Shown here one piece after another: positions 1 to 9,362 of a stretch of 64,000 bases of DNA. The position numbers were made by a program, and so were the translations under genes. The stretch is from Candidatus Sulfuricurvum sp. RIFRC-1 (lineage in GTDB: Bacteria; Campylobacterota; Campylobacteria; Campylobacterales; Sulfurimonadaceae), in NCBI RefSeq assembly GCF_000310245.1, contig NC_020505.1, positions 1,770,001-1,834,000 of the forward strand. Direction: 5' to 3'. Numbering within the stretch: position 1 is the stretch's first letter; each line of letters opens with the position of its first letter. The notes beneath the pieces were generated by a model. It saw nothing but the letters and a program-made list of their open reading frames with translations. It made no database searches and was not told where the DNA came from.

Positions 1-149
1 CAGAATGCAGCGTATATATCGATCATAATCCAATGTTAAAAAGCCGATCAGTTATACGTATCTACGCTACCAACCGTCCTATTACGGAAGAAGCGCAAAC
101 TTTTGTGCGGGAAAATCCCGCATCATTACGTTTGATCGAAGATATTTAA
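1..149 (+). CDS. C-terminal end of an unidentified protein (5' part outside window)
   Basis: An open frame enters from the left edge and stops at TAA 147-149, giving 48 readable codons that end in RLIEDI. There is no stop in this frame back to the edge, and the residues (charged, with an NRPITEEAQ stretch) look like ordinary soluble protein. I do not recognise the family. The gene converges on the next one with only six bases between the two stop codons, and I see no terminator hairpin in that gap. Confidence 0.5.
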   Translation, partial: ECSVYIDHNPMLKSRSVIRIYATNRPITEEAQTFVRENPASLRLIEDI

Positions 150-155
150 AAATCA

Positions 156-821
156 TTAACGATCGTGCGGATTACCGTGGCCTTTGTTTCCATTTCCACG
201 ATCGTCCCGTGAATCTTTACGATCTTCTCTCAATTCTCTGCGATCCTCTTTCAGTTCACGTCGATCCTCACGAATCTCTCTGCGGTCTTCACGAATCTCT
301 TTGCGATTGTCACGGTAATGTCGATCGATACGATCATAATGATCGCCGCCACGACGACGCTCAATCACCTCATCAGGGCTGATACGATGATAATCGGAGA
401 GAAAGTGGACATTGACCAAATCTACAATCTCACGGTCATGTAAACGGTGTTTTTTATGATATCCATAGGCTTTACCGTATGGTGGACCGTACGCTCGACG
501 GGTATCTACAACATAAATACTTCGAGGATCAAGCCCAAGACGAATGGTAATATCCCACCAACTCTGACCTCGTAATCGTAAATCAATGATAAATCCAACA
601 TCCCGATGCGCATGCCGTGCAAGATAATAGGCTACCCCTACCTCTTCTCGCGGAATTCGTCGTTCAACTACGATCACCTCCTGATAAGGGACACGGTAAT
701 AGTCTCCAATGGAAAGGGAAAATCCATCAATTCCTCTATCCGAACCTGAAACCCCTATATCAAAATTTGCTCCGAAAAGAAGGGTTCCGGCTAACATAAA
801 AGCATACGCTGTTGTTTTCAT
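156..821 (-). CDS. Secreted protein with charged Arg/Glu/Asp repeat tail, unknown function
   Basis: The 221-residue product starts with a probable signal peptide (about residues 1-18, MKTTAYAFMLAGTLLFG). A tyrosine-rich middle (about 40-150) follows, and the last 50 or so residues are a highly charged run in which REDRRE-like units repeat about every seven residues. That tail probably forms a single charged helix before a Gly/Asn/His end. Export across the inner membrane is likely. No enzyme motif is visible and I cannot assign a family. A hairpin just upstream of the start overlaps the ribosome-binding site. The gene appears monocistronic. Confidence 0.75.
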   Translation of the reverse strand: MKTTAYAFMLAGTLLFGANFDIGVSGSDRGIDGFSLSIGDYYRVPYQEVIVVERRIPREEVGVAYYLARHAHRDVGFIIDLRLRGQSWWDITIRLGLDPRSIYVVDTRRAYGPPYGKAYGYHKKHRLHDREIVDLVNVHFLSDYHRISPDEVIERRRGGDHYDRIDRHYRDNRKEIREDRREIREDRRELKEDRRELREDRKDSRDDRGNGNKGHGNPHDR

Positions 822-825
822 AATG

Positions 826-848
826 ACTCCTTTGAGTGTAATAGGAGT
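826..848 (-). promoter_or_regulatory. Hairpin covering the Shine-Dalgarno of the charged-repeat protein gene
   Basis: ACTCCT (826-831) and AGGAGT (843-848) are perfect inverted arms with an 11-base loop. On the minus-strand transcript the arm nearest the start codon is the AAGGAG ribosome-binding site, so folding would hide it. This may give translational control, for example by temperature or a ligand, but that is inference from the dyad alone. Confidence 0.35.
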
Positions 849-907
849 ATTGTAACAGTTATTTGTGTATTAATAGTGAATACTAAAGAGTTGTAGAGCG
901 ATGGATT

Positions 908-2485
908 TTAAATATTGTTGACAAAATAGCGGCCAACGCCTTCCACCAAACCATCAACCATCCAACGTTGATATTTTTCATCCGCAATGCGTGCGGATTC
1001 ATCAGGATGACTTATATAACCCACTTCCAACAGTACTGCCGGCATTTGTGCACCGACCAAAACCCAAAAAGGGGCTTCACGGACACCGTTGTCGTGAACA
1101 TAAGGAAACTGCTTTCTCAAACTGCCAAGCATCCCTTTTTGTAAGTCTATCGCCATTTTATTCGAAGCAATAATTTTTTCTTTGTTCAAAAAACTCAAAA
1201 AGCTGAGTTTTCCATATTGACCCATCTCTTCCATCTCTTCGGAGTTCTCGAGCGCCGCAACCCGCATGGAGCGCTCACTTCGTGTCGGTGAAAGAAAGTA
1301 GGTTTCAATTCCTTGTGCTCCGTTTGGATCAGACGTTTTAGGAATAGAATTGGCATGAACCGAGATAAAGAGATCCGCTTCTTTGTTGTTTGCAAATTTT
1401 GTACGGTCTTTGAGTTCAATAAACGTATCATTTGTCCGAGTCATATAAACGGTATAACCAAGTGCACGAAGTTTTTCACTGAGCTGGTTCGATATCTGCA
1501 AAACAACCTCTTTTTCCATAAAACCGTTTCCGATAGCTCCGCTGTCTTTTCCACCATGCCCTGGATCAATGACAATAATTTTTTTGCTTCGGTCTCTCGG
1601 AGTTACACTGATCAATGGAGGAAGTGCGGCAACCAATGGAGGTTCTTGTACCTCAGGTTTAGCAACAACAGGCGTTGCAAGAGGAGGAGTCGTTTTAGAA
1701 GTCTCTACGGAGAGATCGATATAAAGGGACGTCCCTTTAGCGATAGGTTTGATCGAAATCGCTTGATTATGTTCAATAACCAGACGTAGTGTTTTAGAAT
1801 CAAACTGAGCCATCTTAATGCGATTAATACTTTGGTGTTCTAGCGTTTGAGTTTTGGAGAGCGTAGATGAATCGATATCGATAATGTATCGGAACCGCTG
1901 TTTATCGGCTTCGATGATTTTGGACATTCGAACTTCCGACGATTGTATCGGAGTATCAAAAAGAAGCTCCAGCCCTTTGTCTTTCCACTGCGCATTCAAA
2001 AGGCGGTGACGCATGGTGAGAGATATTTCATCTGTGCGCTGAATCGGTTCAAGCTTGATCATTTTTTCAGGTTCAGGGGTATTGAATTTACTCGCTACCA
2101 ATGCGGGTTTGAATGTTTTGTCATAAATCACCGAAGGAACGTCTACCGAGTGTTTCGGAATTTCGGCAATAGCTTGTGTTTTTATAAGAGGCTCAGCTTT
2201 TTTGACTGACTTTTTAATCTTCGCCAAATCCGTTTGGTATTTGCTCACATCAATGCCAAGCTTTTCTCCCCCCGCAACAATCCCCTCTAAAGCTTCATTG
2301 GCTACCACACTGTTTTTATCCAACGTCGCTCGAAGATAAATGGTTTTAAACTCATTGTACCCTCGGAACTGTTCAATCTCATCACTGCTTTGAAGTGCCT
2401 TTTTGGCCGATTCCAGACGTGCATTATCGTTTGCACCCAGCAAAGTAAAAATCAATAAAGCGAGAAAAACAATACGACTCAGCAC
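908..2485 (-). CDS. N-acetylmuramoyl-L-alanine amidase (Amidase_3, AmiA/AmiC type)
   Basis: This periplasmic zinc amidase cuts the bond between MurNAc and the stem peptide to separate daughter cells. The 525-residue protein has a signal peptide (1-19), a linker, an AMIN-like domain (about 155-260) and an Amidase_3 catalytic domain from about residue 300 to the end. Zinc ligands are visible in DPGHGG, the Glu of FMEKEV and the His of SVHANS; the catalytic Glu lies in LLEVGYISHP. It is last in the minus-strand run from pyrH and starts 8 bases after fabX stops. The same neighbour order (amiA-fabX-tyrS-spoT) is known in H. pylori. Confidence 0.93.
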   Translation of the reverse strand: MLSRIVFLALLIFTLLGANDNARLESAKKALQSSDEIEQFRGYNEFKTIYLRATLDKNSVVANEALEGIVAGGEKLGIDVSKYQTDLAKIKKSVKKAEPLIKTQAIAEIPKHSVDVPSVIYDKTFKPALVASKFNTPEPEKMIKLEPIQRTDEISLTMRHRLLNAQWKDKGLELLFDTPIQSSEVRMSKIIEADKQRFRYIIDIDSSTLSKTQTLEHQSINRIKMAQFDSKTLRLVIEHNQAISIKPIAKGTSLYIDLSVETSKTTPPLATPVVAKPEVQEPPLVAALPPLISVTPRDRSKKIIVIDPGHGGKDSGAIGNGFMEKEVVLQISNQLSEKLRALGYTVYMTRTNDTFIELKDRTKFANNKEADLFISVHANSIPKTSDPNGAQGIETYFLSPTRSERSMRVAALENSEEMEEMGQYGKLSFLSFLNKEKIIASNKMAIDLQKGMLGSLRKQFPYVHDNGVREAPFWVLVGAQMPAVLLEVGYISHPDESARIADEKYQRWMVDGLVEGVGRYFVNNI

Positions 2486-2493
2486 GCGCTCAC

Positions 2494-3585
2494 TTACTCC
2501 CCGTGAGTAAGTTTTTCCATCAATTCTTTGACGGAGATGATTTTATCGATACGATATCCATTGCTTCCCGAGAAGAACAATCCAAGCTCTTTATCTCCCA
2601 AATAGGCGTCACTCAAACGGTCTGCAATACAAAACCCTACCTCTTTAGCTTCAACACCGCGATTACACGGTGCGACACAGTTAGAGATACATTTGATAGA
2701 AGGACCGGTTCGAGTATCAATAAGATCGCGTAAATGAGTACGAACGCCGCGTGCTGGATATCCGACCGGGGATTTCATTAAAGTGATATCCTCTTTTTTA
2801 GCAGCGAGGAGAACCTCTTTGAAATTCTCATGGGCATCGCACTCAAAGGTTCCGATAAAACGAGTCCCCATTTGAACACCCGCTGCACCCAATGCCATCA
2901 TTGCATCAATATCGTTCTTATCCCAGATTCCACCGGCAGCAATAACCGGCATACCGCCCCATAAAGCCGCTTCTTCCACTACTGGAGCGACAAGGTTTTC
3001 GAGTTGATACTCTTCCATTGCACATTGCTCATACGTAAAACCTTGGTGTCCGCCGCTGAGAGGACCTTCAAGAATAACCGCATCAGGAAGACGGTTATAA
3101 CGCTTTTGCCAACGTTTACAGATAATCGAAAGTGCTTTTGGAGAGGAGACGATCGGAACCAATGCAACATCGGGATAATCGGCTGTAAACTCAGGCATAT
3201 TGGTCGGAAGACCGGCACCGGTAATAATGATATCGACTCCTGCTTCACACGCATCGGTTACCACACGGCCGTAATCGTTGATCGCATACAAAATATTGCA
3301 TGCCAACGGAGCATCTCCGCAGATTTTACGGGCATTTTTAACAATTGCATGCAGCCCTTTTTTGGAATAAAAATTCTCGGCATCCAACGGACGATTAGCA
3401 ATTAATTTATCCGCATGTACTTTATTTTCATAATATCCTGTTCCAACCGAACTGATTACCCCAAGCCCCCCTTCAAAAGAGACGGCTCCGGCAAGTTTAT
3501 CCCAGCTGATACCGACACCCATTCCACCTTGAACGATAGGAATTTTAATGGTGTGCTTGCCGATTTGAATTGGTTTGAAGCTCAT
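2494..3585 (-). CDS. fabX: FabX-like flavin/Fe-S dehydrogenase-isomerase for unsaturated fatty acids
   Basis: This is a 363-residue TIM-barrel flavoprotein of the nitronate monooxygenase/FabK family. Seen: an N-terminal QGGMGVG loop, GGHQG (the active-site His region) and GGIWD and GTRF phosphate-binding turns. A C-terminal cysteine cluster (CISNCVAPC, then GFC about 16 residues on) fits the 4Fe-4S cluster of H. pylori FabX, which makes the double bond in type II fatty acid synthesis. Its place between tyrS and the amidase is the H. pylori order. General databases may label it 2-nitropropane dioxygenase; the cysteines favour FabX. It overlaps tyrS by 4 bases. Confidence 0.85.
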   Translation of the reverse strand: MSFKPIQIGKHTIKIPIVQGGMGVGISWDKLAGAVSFEGGLGVISSVGTGYYENKVHADKLIANRPLDAENFYSKKGLHAIVKNARKICGDAPLACNILYAINDYGRVVTDACEAGVDIIITGAGLPTNMPEFTADYPDVALVPIVSSPKALSIICKRWQKRYNRLPDAVILEGPLSGGHQGFTYEQCAMEEYQLENLVAPVVEEAALWGGMPVIAAGGIWDKNDIDAMMALGAAGVQMGTRFIGTFECDAHENFKEVLLAAKKEDITLMKSPVGYPARGVRTHLRDLIDTRTGPSIKCISNCVAPCNRGVEAKEVGFCIADRLSDAYLGDKELGLFFSGSNGYRIDKIISVKELMEKLTHGE

Positions 3586-4784
3586 TGGGTTACCTTTAAT
3601 CGCGCAAATTTTCGTTTTCCGACTTGAAGGATGTACTCACCCAGTTCAAGTTGGTATTGCTCATCGCTTAGTTTGTTTTGATCGATTTTAACAGAGCCTT
3701 GCTTAATCTCCCGACGGGCTTGAGAAGTAGATGGACTTAGAGCACAATCGACCAAAGCTTTTGCAATCCAAATCGGCCCTTGAAGAGTAAATTCATCCAT
3801 TTCACTCGGAATTTCGCTCTGTGCATGAACCCGTTCAAACTCAGCTTGAGCACCCAAAGCGGCTTCGTTAGAGTGGAAACGCTCCGTAATTTCCAGAGCC
3901 AACGCCTCTTTCACTTTTTTCGGATGAAGCGAGCCGTTTTCTACTCCGGTTTTAAGCGCTTCAATCTCATCAAGGCTTTGAGTACTCAAAAGTTCATAAT
4001 AACGCCACATTAATGTATCGCTAACACTGAGTATTTTTCCAAACATCTCATTCGGTTCATCCGCTACCGCAATGTAGTTCCCCAGTGATTTAGACATCTT
4101 TTGAACACCGTCAAGACCTTCTAAAATCGGCATCATGAGTACCGCTTGTTCTTTACCGATCTCATACACCCGTTGCAAATGGCGGCCCATAAGCAAGTTG
4201 AATTTCTGATCTGTTCCACCGATCTCGATGTCACTGCGCAGATGAACACTGTCATACCCTTGGAGCAACGGATATAAAAATTCGCTAATGGAGATCGAAA
4301 TTCCTGCTTTGTGGCGTTTGTCAAAATCATCGCGTTCCAACATCCGTGCAACGTTATAGGTGGTAGTGAGTTCCAACATTCCCGCCGCACCGAGAGGATT
4401 AATCCAATCAGCGTTAAAAACAACCGTCGTTTTTTCAGGATCGAGAATTTTAAACACTTGAGTTTTATAGCTTTGGGCATTTTCTTGAATCTGAGCCGGA
4501 AGCAGTTTCTTTCGGGTTTCACTTTTCCCCGTTGGGTCACCGATCTGCGCCGTAAAATCACCGATCAAAAACTGAATATGCCCTCCAAATTTTTGAAACG
4601 CCGCGAGTTTTTGAAGAAGAACCGTATGTCCCAAATGCAAATCGGGTGCGGTCGGATCAAATCCTGCTTTGACCGTATAGGTTTCCCCTTTTTCAAAATA
4701 GTTTTTGAGGAGTGTTTCGAGTCGTACTTCATCGATAATTTCGGCAGTGCCGCGTCTAATTTCTCGTAATGCTGTTTGAATCAT
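3582..4784 (-). CDS. tyrS: Tyrosyl-tRNA synthetase
   Basis: A class I synthetase of 400 residues that charges tRNA-Tyr in the cytosol. The HIGH-type motif is HLGH in DPTAPDLHLGHT (about residue 50) and the KMSKS loop is intact (about 230). An S4-like RNA-binding segment follows near the C-terminus (SPSTSQARREIKQGSVKID). Length is normal for the long bacterial TyrS form. The stop overlaps the fabX start by 4 bases and the start lies 3 bases after spoT ends, so translation is probably coupled along the operon. Confidence 0.97.
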   Translation of the reverse strand: MIQTALREIRRGTAEIIDEVRLETLLKNYFEKGETYTVKAGFDPTAPDLHLGHTVLLQKLAAFQKFGGHIQFLIGDFTAQIGDPTGKSETRKKLLPAQIQENAQSYKTQVFKILDPEKTTVVFNADWINPLGAAGMLELTTTYNVARMLERDDFDKRHKAGISISISEFLYPLLQGYDSVHLRSDIEIGGTDQKFNLLMGRHLQRVYEIGKEQAVLMMPILEGLDGVQKMSKSLGNYIAVADEPNEMFGKILSVSDTLMWRYYELLSTQSLDEIEALKTGVENGSLHPKKVKEALALEITERFHSNEAALGAQAEFERVHAQSEIPSEMDEFTLQGPIWIAKALVDCALSPSTSQARREIKQGSVKIDQNKLSDEQYQLELGEYILQVGKRKFARLKVTQ

Positions 4785-4787
4785 GAT

Positions 4788-6947
4788 TTATCCTTGGCTT
4801 CGGTACGCATCATCCGTCCGAAAAAATTGTATGATTTTCCCTTTTTTCTCCAATTTGGAGCGCAGGCGATTGATATCTGCCTCAAGGGTTTGGAATTCCA
4901 TTTCACAGTACTGCGTATGTTCCGATTTTTCCTTACCCAGTTCGATACTGTTGATATCCGCCCCCATTTTTGCCATATAGGTGAGCAAATCGGCGAGGAC
5001 CCCTTTTGCACTTTGCATGCTTATAATAAGGTGGTAACGAAAATAATGCTGTGCCTTCCAGCGCACAAACACCATCGGCTCTCTGCGATCGATCATCCCT
5101 GCGGCATTTTTACACATTTTATGGTGAATATGGGCTTTTCCATCTTGCAAAAATGCAACAATTTCATCCCCTGTTTTTGGATGACAGCAATAATCAAATA
5201 CTGCGTCACTTACGTTATTGTTAGAGTAGACTTCCAATGATGCAAACACATACGGTTTAACTCTAAAGCGATTACGGGATAAAAAGGCACTAAAGCGGTT
5301 GTTTTCACCCAATTCTTGGGTAAAACGGTTCACCGTCTCTTTGAGTAAATCGAGCTCGCTCGGGATACGATGACGCTGTTCTTCCAAATGCGTTTCACTG
5401 AACAACTCCTCAATACGAACAGGATCCATATTAAAAATAGTGCTCAAAATATTGATCCCCGATTCAGTATCAATCGCACGAATACGCTGATTGCAATTGG
5501 CCCGCATACTTGCTTTGGCTCGAGAGGTTTTAACGGCATCGATCCAACTGCATCGGTTGATTTTTTTCGATCCCGTCGTAATTTTAACGATATCGCCGTT
5601 ATGCAATTCACTCAGAAGCGATGCTTTTTCTTTATTGATCAAACACCCCTCGGCACTATCACCGATCTCGGTATGTACCGCATACGCAAAATCGAGTGCC
5701 ACCGCTCCGCGAGGAAGAGTAAAGGGTTTTCCTTTCGGAGAAAAAACACTGATATCTTCGCTGAAAAGATCATTTTTGATCAGTTCGTAGAACGCTTCGA
5801 CCGATTCGTTTTGATACTGAAGATTATGGAGCCAATCGAGACTGATCGGGTTGTTCCCGCCACTTTTGTACTTCCAGTGTGCCGCAACACCGAGTTCTGC
5901 CGTTTTATGCATCTCGTACGTACGAATCTGCACTTCGAAAATTGCGGTCGAGTCAAATACACTCGTATGCAATGTCTGATATCCGTTCTCTTTTGGAATC
6001 GAAATATAGTCTTTAAAACGTGAAGATAGCGGCTGAAAATTCAGATGAACCAATCCTAAAACACGGTAGCAGTCAATCGGCTTTTTGACCAATATACGGA
6101 TCGCCAAGAGATCAAGAATTTCATCGATACTGATCCCTTTACGCTGCATTTTAAGATAAATCGAGTAGTGGTGTTTGACACGGCTTATTATCTCAAAATC
6201 GTCTTCATTAAACCCGTTTTCCAGCATCATCTTGGTCAGTTTTTCGCAAAAATCACTCAAACGCGTATTGATAGAGCGGAAGTTCTCCTCCATATACATA
6301 TCAATAGCCTGTTTTTCTTCGCTAAAAAGATACTGAAAACTCAAATCTTCCAACAAATTTTTGAGAAAAGAGATTCCTAAACGGCTCGCAATCGGGGAGT
6401 AAACAACAAGAGTTTCTTCGGCGATACGATGCTGTTTCGCTGGAGCCAAAGCCCCTAAAGTCAGCATGTTGTGAAGGCGATCGCACAACTTTACGACCAA
6501 TACACGAACATCTTCGATCGATGCGATGAGCATTTTTCGAAACGACAGTGCCGAAACGACCAGTTTTTCATCAGAGTTCGACGGAATCAGCTGGGCATCA
6601 CGAATCGTATCGATCTTCGTCAATCCCTCTACCAAATGGGCAACATCGTCCCCATAATCACGTGAGATTTCTTCGATCGTAATATGGGTGTCTTCCACCA
6701 CGTCATGCAGCAGCGCAGCGATGACCATCGCTTCATCACCGGTCATATTGGCAACTATTGAGGCGACTAAAACCGGATGGACAATGTAGGGCTCACCGCT
6801 TTTACGAAATTGATTATGATGAGCTTGTTTTGAAAAGGTGAGTGCGTTTTGAATCGCAATAGAGGGGTTGATATGTTTATAGAGGTGTGCTACTGCACCC
6901 TCAACATCATTGATTCCGGTTACTTTTTCTATGTCGATGGTATTCAA
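4788..6947 (-). CDS. spoT: RelA/SpoT bifunctional (p)ppGpp synthetase/hydrolase
   Basis: At 719 residues this is a full-length Rel/Spo protein. The HD hydrolase domain shows ALLHDVVEDT (about 80-90). The synthetase domain follows, with RVKHHYSIYLK and GYQTLHTSVF. A TGS domain begins near ISVFSPKGKPFTLP, and a C-terminal ACT domain begins near YHLIISMQSAKG. Campylobacterota usually carry one such bifunctional enzyme, so this is probably the stringent-response enzyme of the cell. It lies between rpoZ, whose omega subunit is part of the ppGpp binding site on RNA polymerase in other bacteria, and tyrS. Confidence 0.96.
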   Translation of the reverse strand: MNTIDIEKVTGINDVEGAVAHLYKHINPSIAIQNALTFSKQAHHNQFRKSGEPYIVHPVLVASIVANMTGDEAMVIAALLHDVVEDTHITIEEISRDYGDDVAHLVEGLTKIDTIRDAQLIPSNSDEKLVVSALSFRKMLIASIEDVRVLVVKLCDRLHNMLTLGALAPAKQHRIAEETLVVYSPIASRLGISFLKNLLEDLSFQYLFSEEKQAIDMYMEENFRSINTRLSDFCEKLTKMMLENGFNEDDFEIISRVKHHYSIYLKMQRKGISIDEILDLLAIRILVKKPIDCYRVLGLVHLNFQPLSSRFKDYISIPKENGYQTLHTSVFDSTAIFEVQIRTYEMHKTAELGVAAHWKYKSGGNNPISLDWLHNLQYQNESVEAFYELIKNDLFSEDISVFSPKGKPFTLPRGAVALDFAYAVHTEIGDSAEGCLINKEKASLLSELHNGDIVKITTGSKKINRCSWIDAVKTSRAKASMRANCNQRIRAIDTESGINILSTIFNMDPVRIEELFSETHLEEQRHRIPSELDLLKETVNRFTQELGENNRFSAFLSRNRFRVKPYVFASLEVYSNNNVSDAVFDYCCHPKTGDEIVAFLQDGKAHIHHKMCKNAAGMIDRREPMVFVRWKAQHYFRYHLIISMQSAKGVLADLLTYMAKMGADINSIELGKEKSEHTQYCEMEFQTLEADINRLRSKLEKKGKIIQFFRTDDAYRSQG

Positions 6948-6968
6948 TGATGCCGCTTTAAGTGAAAA

Positions 6969-7184
6969 TTAGTCTCGTGGTACGAAACCTTTGATAGAAA
7001 TAAGCCCTTCAGCAATTTCCATCAAAGCGATATCCGCTGTTTTAGCTTTTTTAACATCCACGTTTAATTTTGTCGTCGCTCCGTTTAGAAGTTCTTCGGA
7101 GCGTTTTGCGACAGCGATAGCCAATTGGTAACGGTCGATATTAGCAGTTTCAAGTGCTTTTGCAGTGAGTTGTTCGAGTCTCAT
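6969..7184 (-). CDS. rpoZ: RNA polymerase omega subunit
   Basis: The 71-residue product has the omega pattern: RLEQLTAKAL at the start, then YQLAIAVAKRSEELLNGA, which holds the conserved AxRArxL-type helix. It helps assemble and hold beta-prime in RNA polymerase. It sits 21 bases before spoT and 19 bases after pyrH on the same strand; the rpoZ-spoT pairing is common across proteobacteria and supports the call despite the short length. Confidence 0.92.
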   Translation of the reverse strand: MRLEQLTAKALETANIDRYQLAIAVAKRSEELLNGATTKLNVDVKKAKTADIALMEIAEGLISIKGFVPRD

Positions 7185-7203
7185 GGTTGATGTCCTTTTA
7201 GGT

Positions 7204-7947
<744 letters not shown>

Positions 7948-7960
7948 TTAAATTACGCGT

Positions 7961-7966
7961 ATTATA
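7961..7966 (-). promoter_or_regulatory. Probable -10 box for the pyrH operon
   Basis: The minus strand reads TATAAT here, 47 bases before the pyrH start, within an A/T-rich stretch. No good -35 is visible, which is usual for sigma70 promoters in this phylum. A short dyad, TTGCTT/AAGCAA (7986-7991 and 8002-8007), lies upstream and could belong to either divergent promoter. Confidence 0.45.
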
Positions 7967-8031
7967 CTTTATTGTCGCTTTAAGGTTGCTTTGATTACAC
8001 TAAGCAAATCATAAGAGAAGGAAAAATAGGG

Positions 8032-9360
8032 GTGAAGGTGTTCGATACGATTAGAGCATGGTTAAGTCCAACCCGGATGCATCGCGCACCACAGTATGGA
8101 CGAGGGACGCATGCTCTCCCTAATCACAATGAAAAAGAGCTGTTTGATCGGGCGTCTGAAGCGTTTATTCAGGGTGATATTTTGAGCGGATATACATTTT
8201 TTCTCTCTTCCTTGATCCACCAAAATGATCCTTTTTCCATACCGCACCTAAGTATTGAGCGTACCGATGAAATGATCCGTTTTAGCCTTTATCAAGGATA
8301 TGCACTGATCAAAGGAACCGTTACTCCGACCTCGCTGGAAGCGTATGCCGATATTGCTCTGAGCGAGAAACTGCATGTAGCGATTAAACGCCGTTTTTTA
8401 GAACGTGATTTTCAACTTACTTACTGCCGTTTTAGTCACAGCGAGGGGATCATAAAACTCTCCATTCGTCTCGACAATGGTACAATCACTCCCCAAAAAA
8501 TCTTTTTTCCGCTTCGAGAAATTGCCTTGAATGCCGATTTTGAAAAAGAGTTTATTGCCGGTGAATTTGATGAGTCCGCACTGTTGGACACCGAACATCT
8601 CCTCCCGATCTCGCAGAATAGAATCAAATCGAATTATACTTTTATGCACCAGTGGATCAAAGAAACAAGACAAAGTCTGATAGGTCTTTTATCGAATGAT
8701 AATACGGGCATGGTCTCCTTTAGCTATCTTGCCTTATTGCTTCAAATCGATTATCTCTTCCTCCCTCATAAAAAAATGGCCAAAAATATCAGTGAAAGAA
8801 TAAACGGCTACTTTATGGATGATGAGAAGCTGACCGAAGATAAAAATGCTGATTTGGAACAATATTTGAGCGAGCTTGAATCAATGGATATTGAATCTTT
8901 CACAACCCAGTTTTACCATTGTGCCTACACCTTTTCCCCGTTCGATCAAGCGATGCACGATGAGATTGCCGCCTTTATAGACGAATCGCTAAACAAAGTC
9001 CGCTGGTACAAAAATAACCGATCCAACTACGTTATAACCGTCATTTATCGTTATATCTCCCTCTATATTCTCTACAACTACGGTCTGCACCCCTCACTGC
9101 GTGCACTGTTTCATTTGCATGTCGAAATCTACGCCTCTGATTTTTTCAAAACTGCAGGAGAAACGCCGTTGTACGATCCGCGTACCCAAACGTTCAAACA
9201 AAATCTGATTGCGCAACGTGTCCGTGAATCGATAGAGCCGTATGCCGACCGCTACAAAGGGCTTCAGAGTTTTGCCGAACATCTCAATTACAGTGATTTA
9301 AACCATTTCAGCCAAAGTTTTTATCTCCAAATCAAAAATCTCGATTATACGGAAGTGTAA
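8032..9360 (+). CDS. Unknown 442-residue protein paired with a trypsin-like protease
   Basis: The start is GTG at 8032, behind an AGAAGGA ribosome-binding site. The product has no signal peptide and no clear catalytic motif. It is rich in aromatic and charged residues, has a basic N-terminal 40 residues, and has a hydrophobic stretch near 335-350 (VITVIYRYISLYILYNYG) too polar to be a sure membrane helix. A part near 120-190 alternates beta-like strands. The stop is only 2 bases before the protease start, so the two are surely co-transcribed and may act together, for example as partner or substrate. I do not recognise the family. Confidence 0.8.
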   Translation: MKVFDTIRAWLSPTRMHRAPQYGRGTHALPNHNEKELFDRASEAFIQGDILSGYTFFLSSLIHQNDPFSIPHLSIERTDEMIRFSLYQGYALIKGTVTPTSLEAYADIALSEKLHVAIKRRFLERDFQLTYCRFSHSEGIIKLSIRLDNGTITPQKIFFPLREIALNADFEKEFIAGEFDESALLDTEHLLPISQNRIKSNYTFMHQWIKETRQSLIGLLSNDNTGMVSFSYLALLLQIDYLFLPHKKMAKNISERINGYFMDDEKLTEDKNADLEQYLSELESMDIESFTTQFYHCAYTFSPFDQAMHDEIAAFIDESLNKVRWYKNNRSNYVITVIYRYISLYILYNYGLHPSLRALFHLHVEIYASDFFKTAGETPLYDPRTQTFKQNLIAQRVRESIEPYADRYKGLQSFAEHLNYSDLNHFSQSFYLQIKNLDYTEV

Positions 9361-9362
9361 AT

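Noticed and set aside
4311-4769. Open frame of 152 codons antisense to tyrS
   Set aside because: It lies wholly opposite a gene with full TyrS motifs, has no ribosome site and no family-like residues. Similar long antisense frames over spoT, fliF, purH and ftsH were dropped for the same reason.
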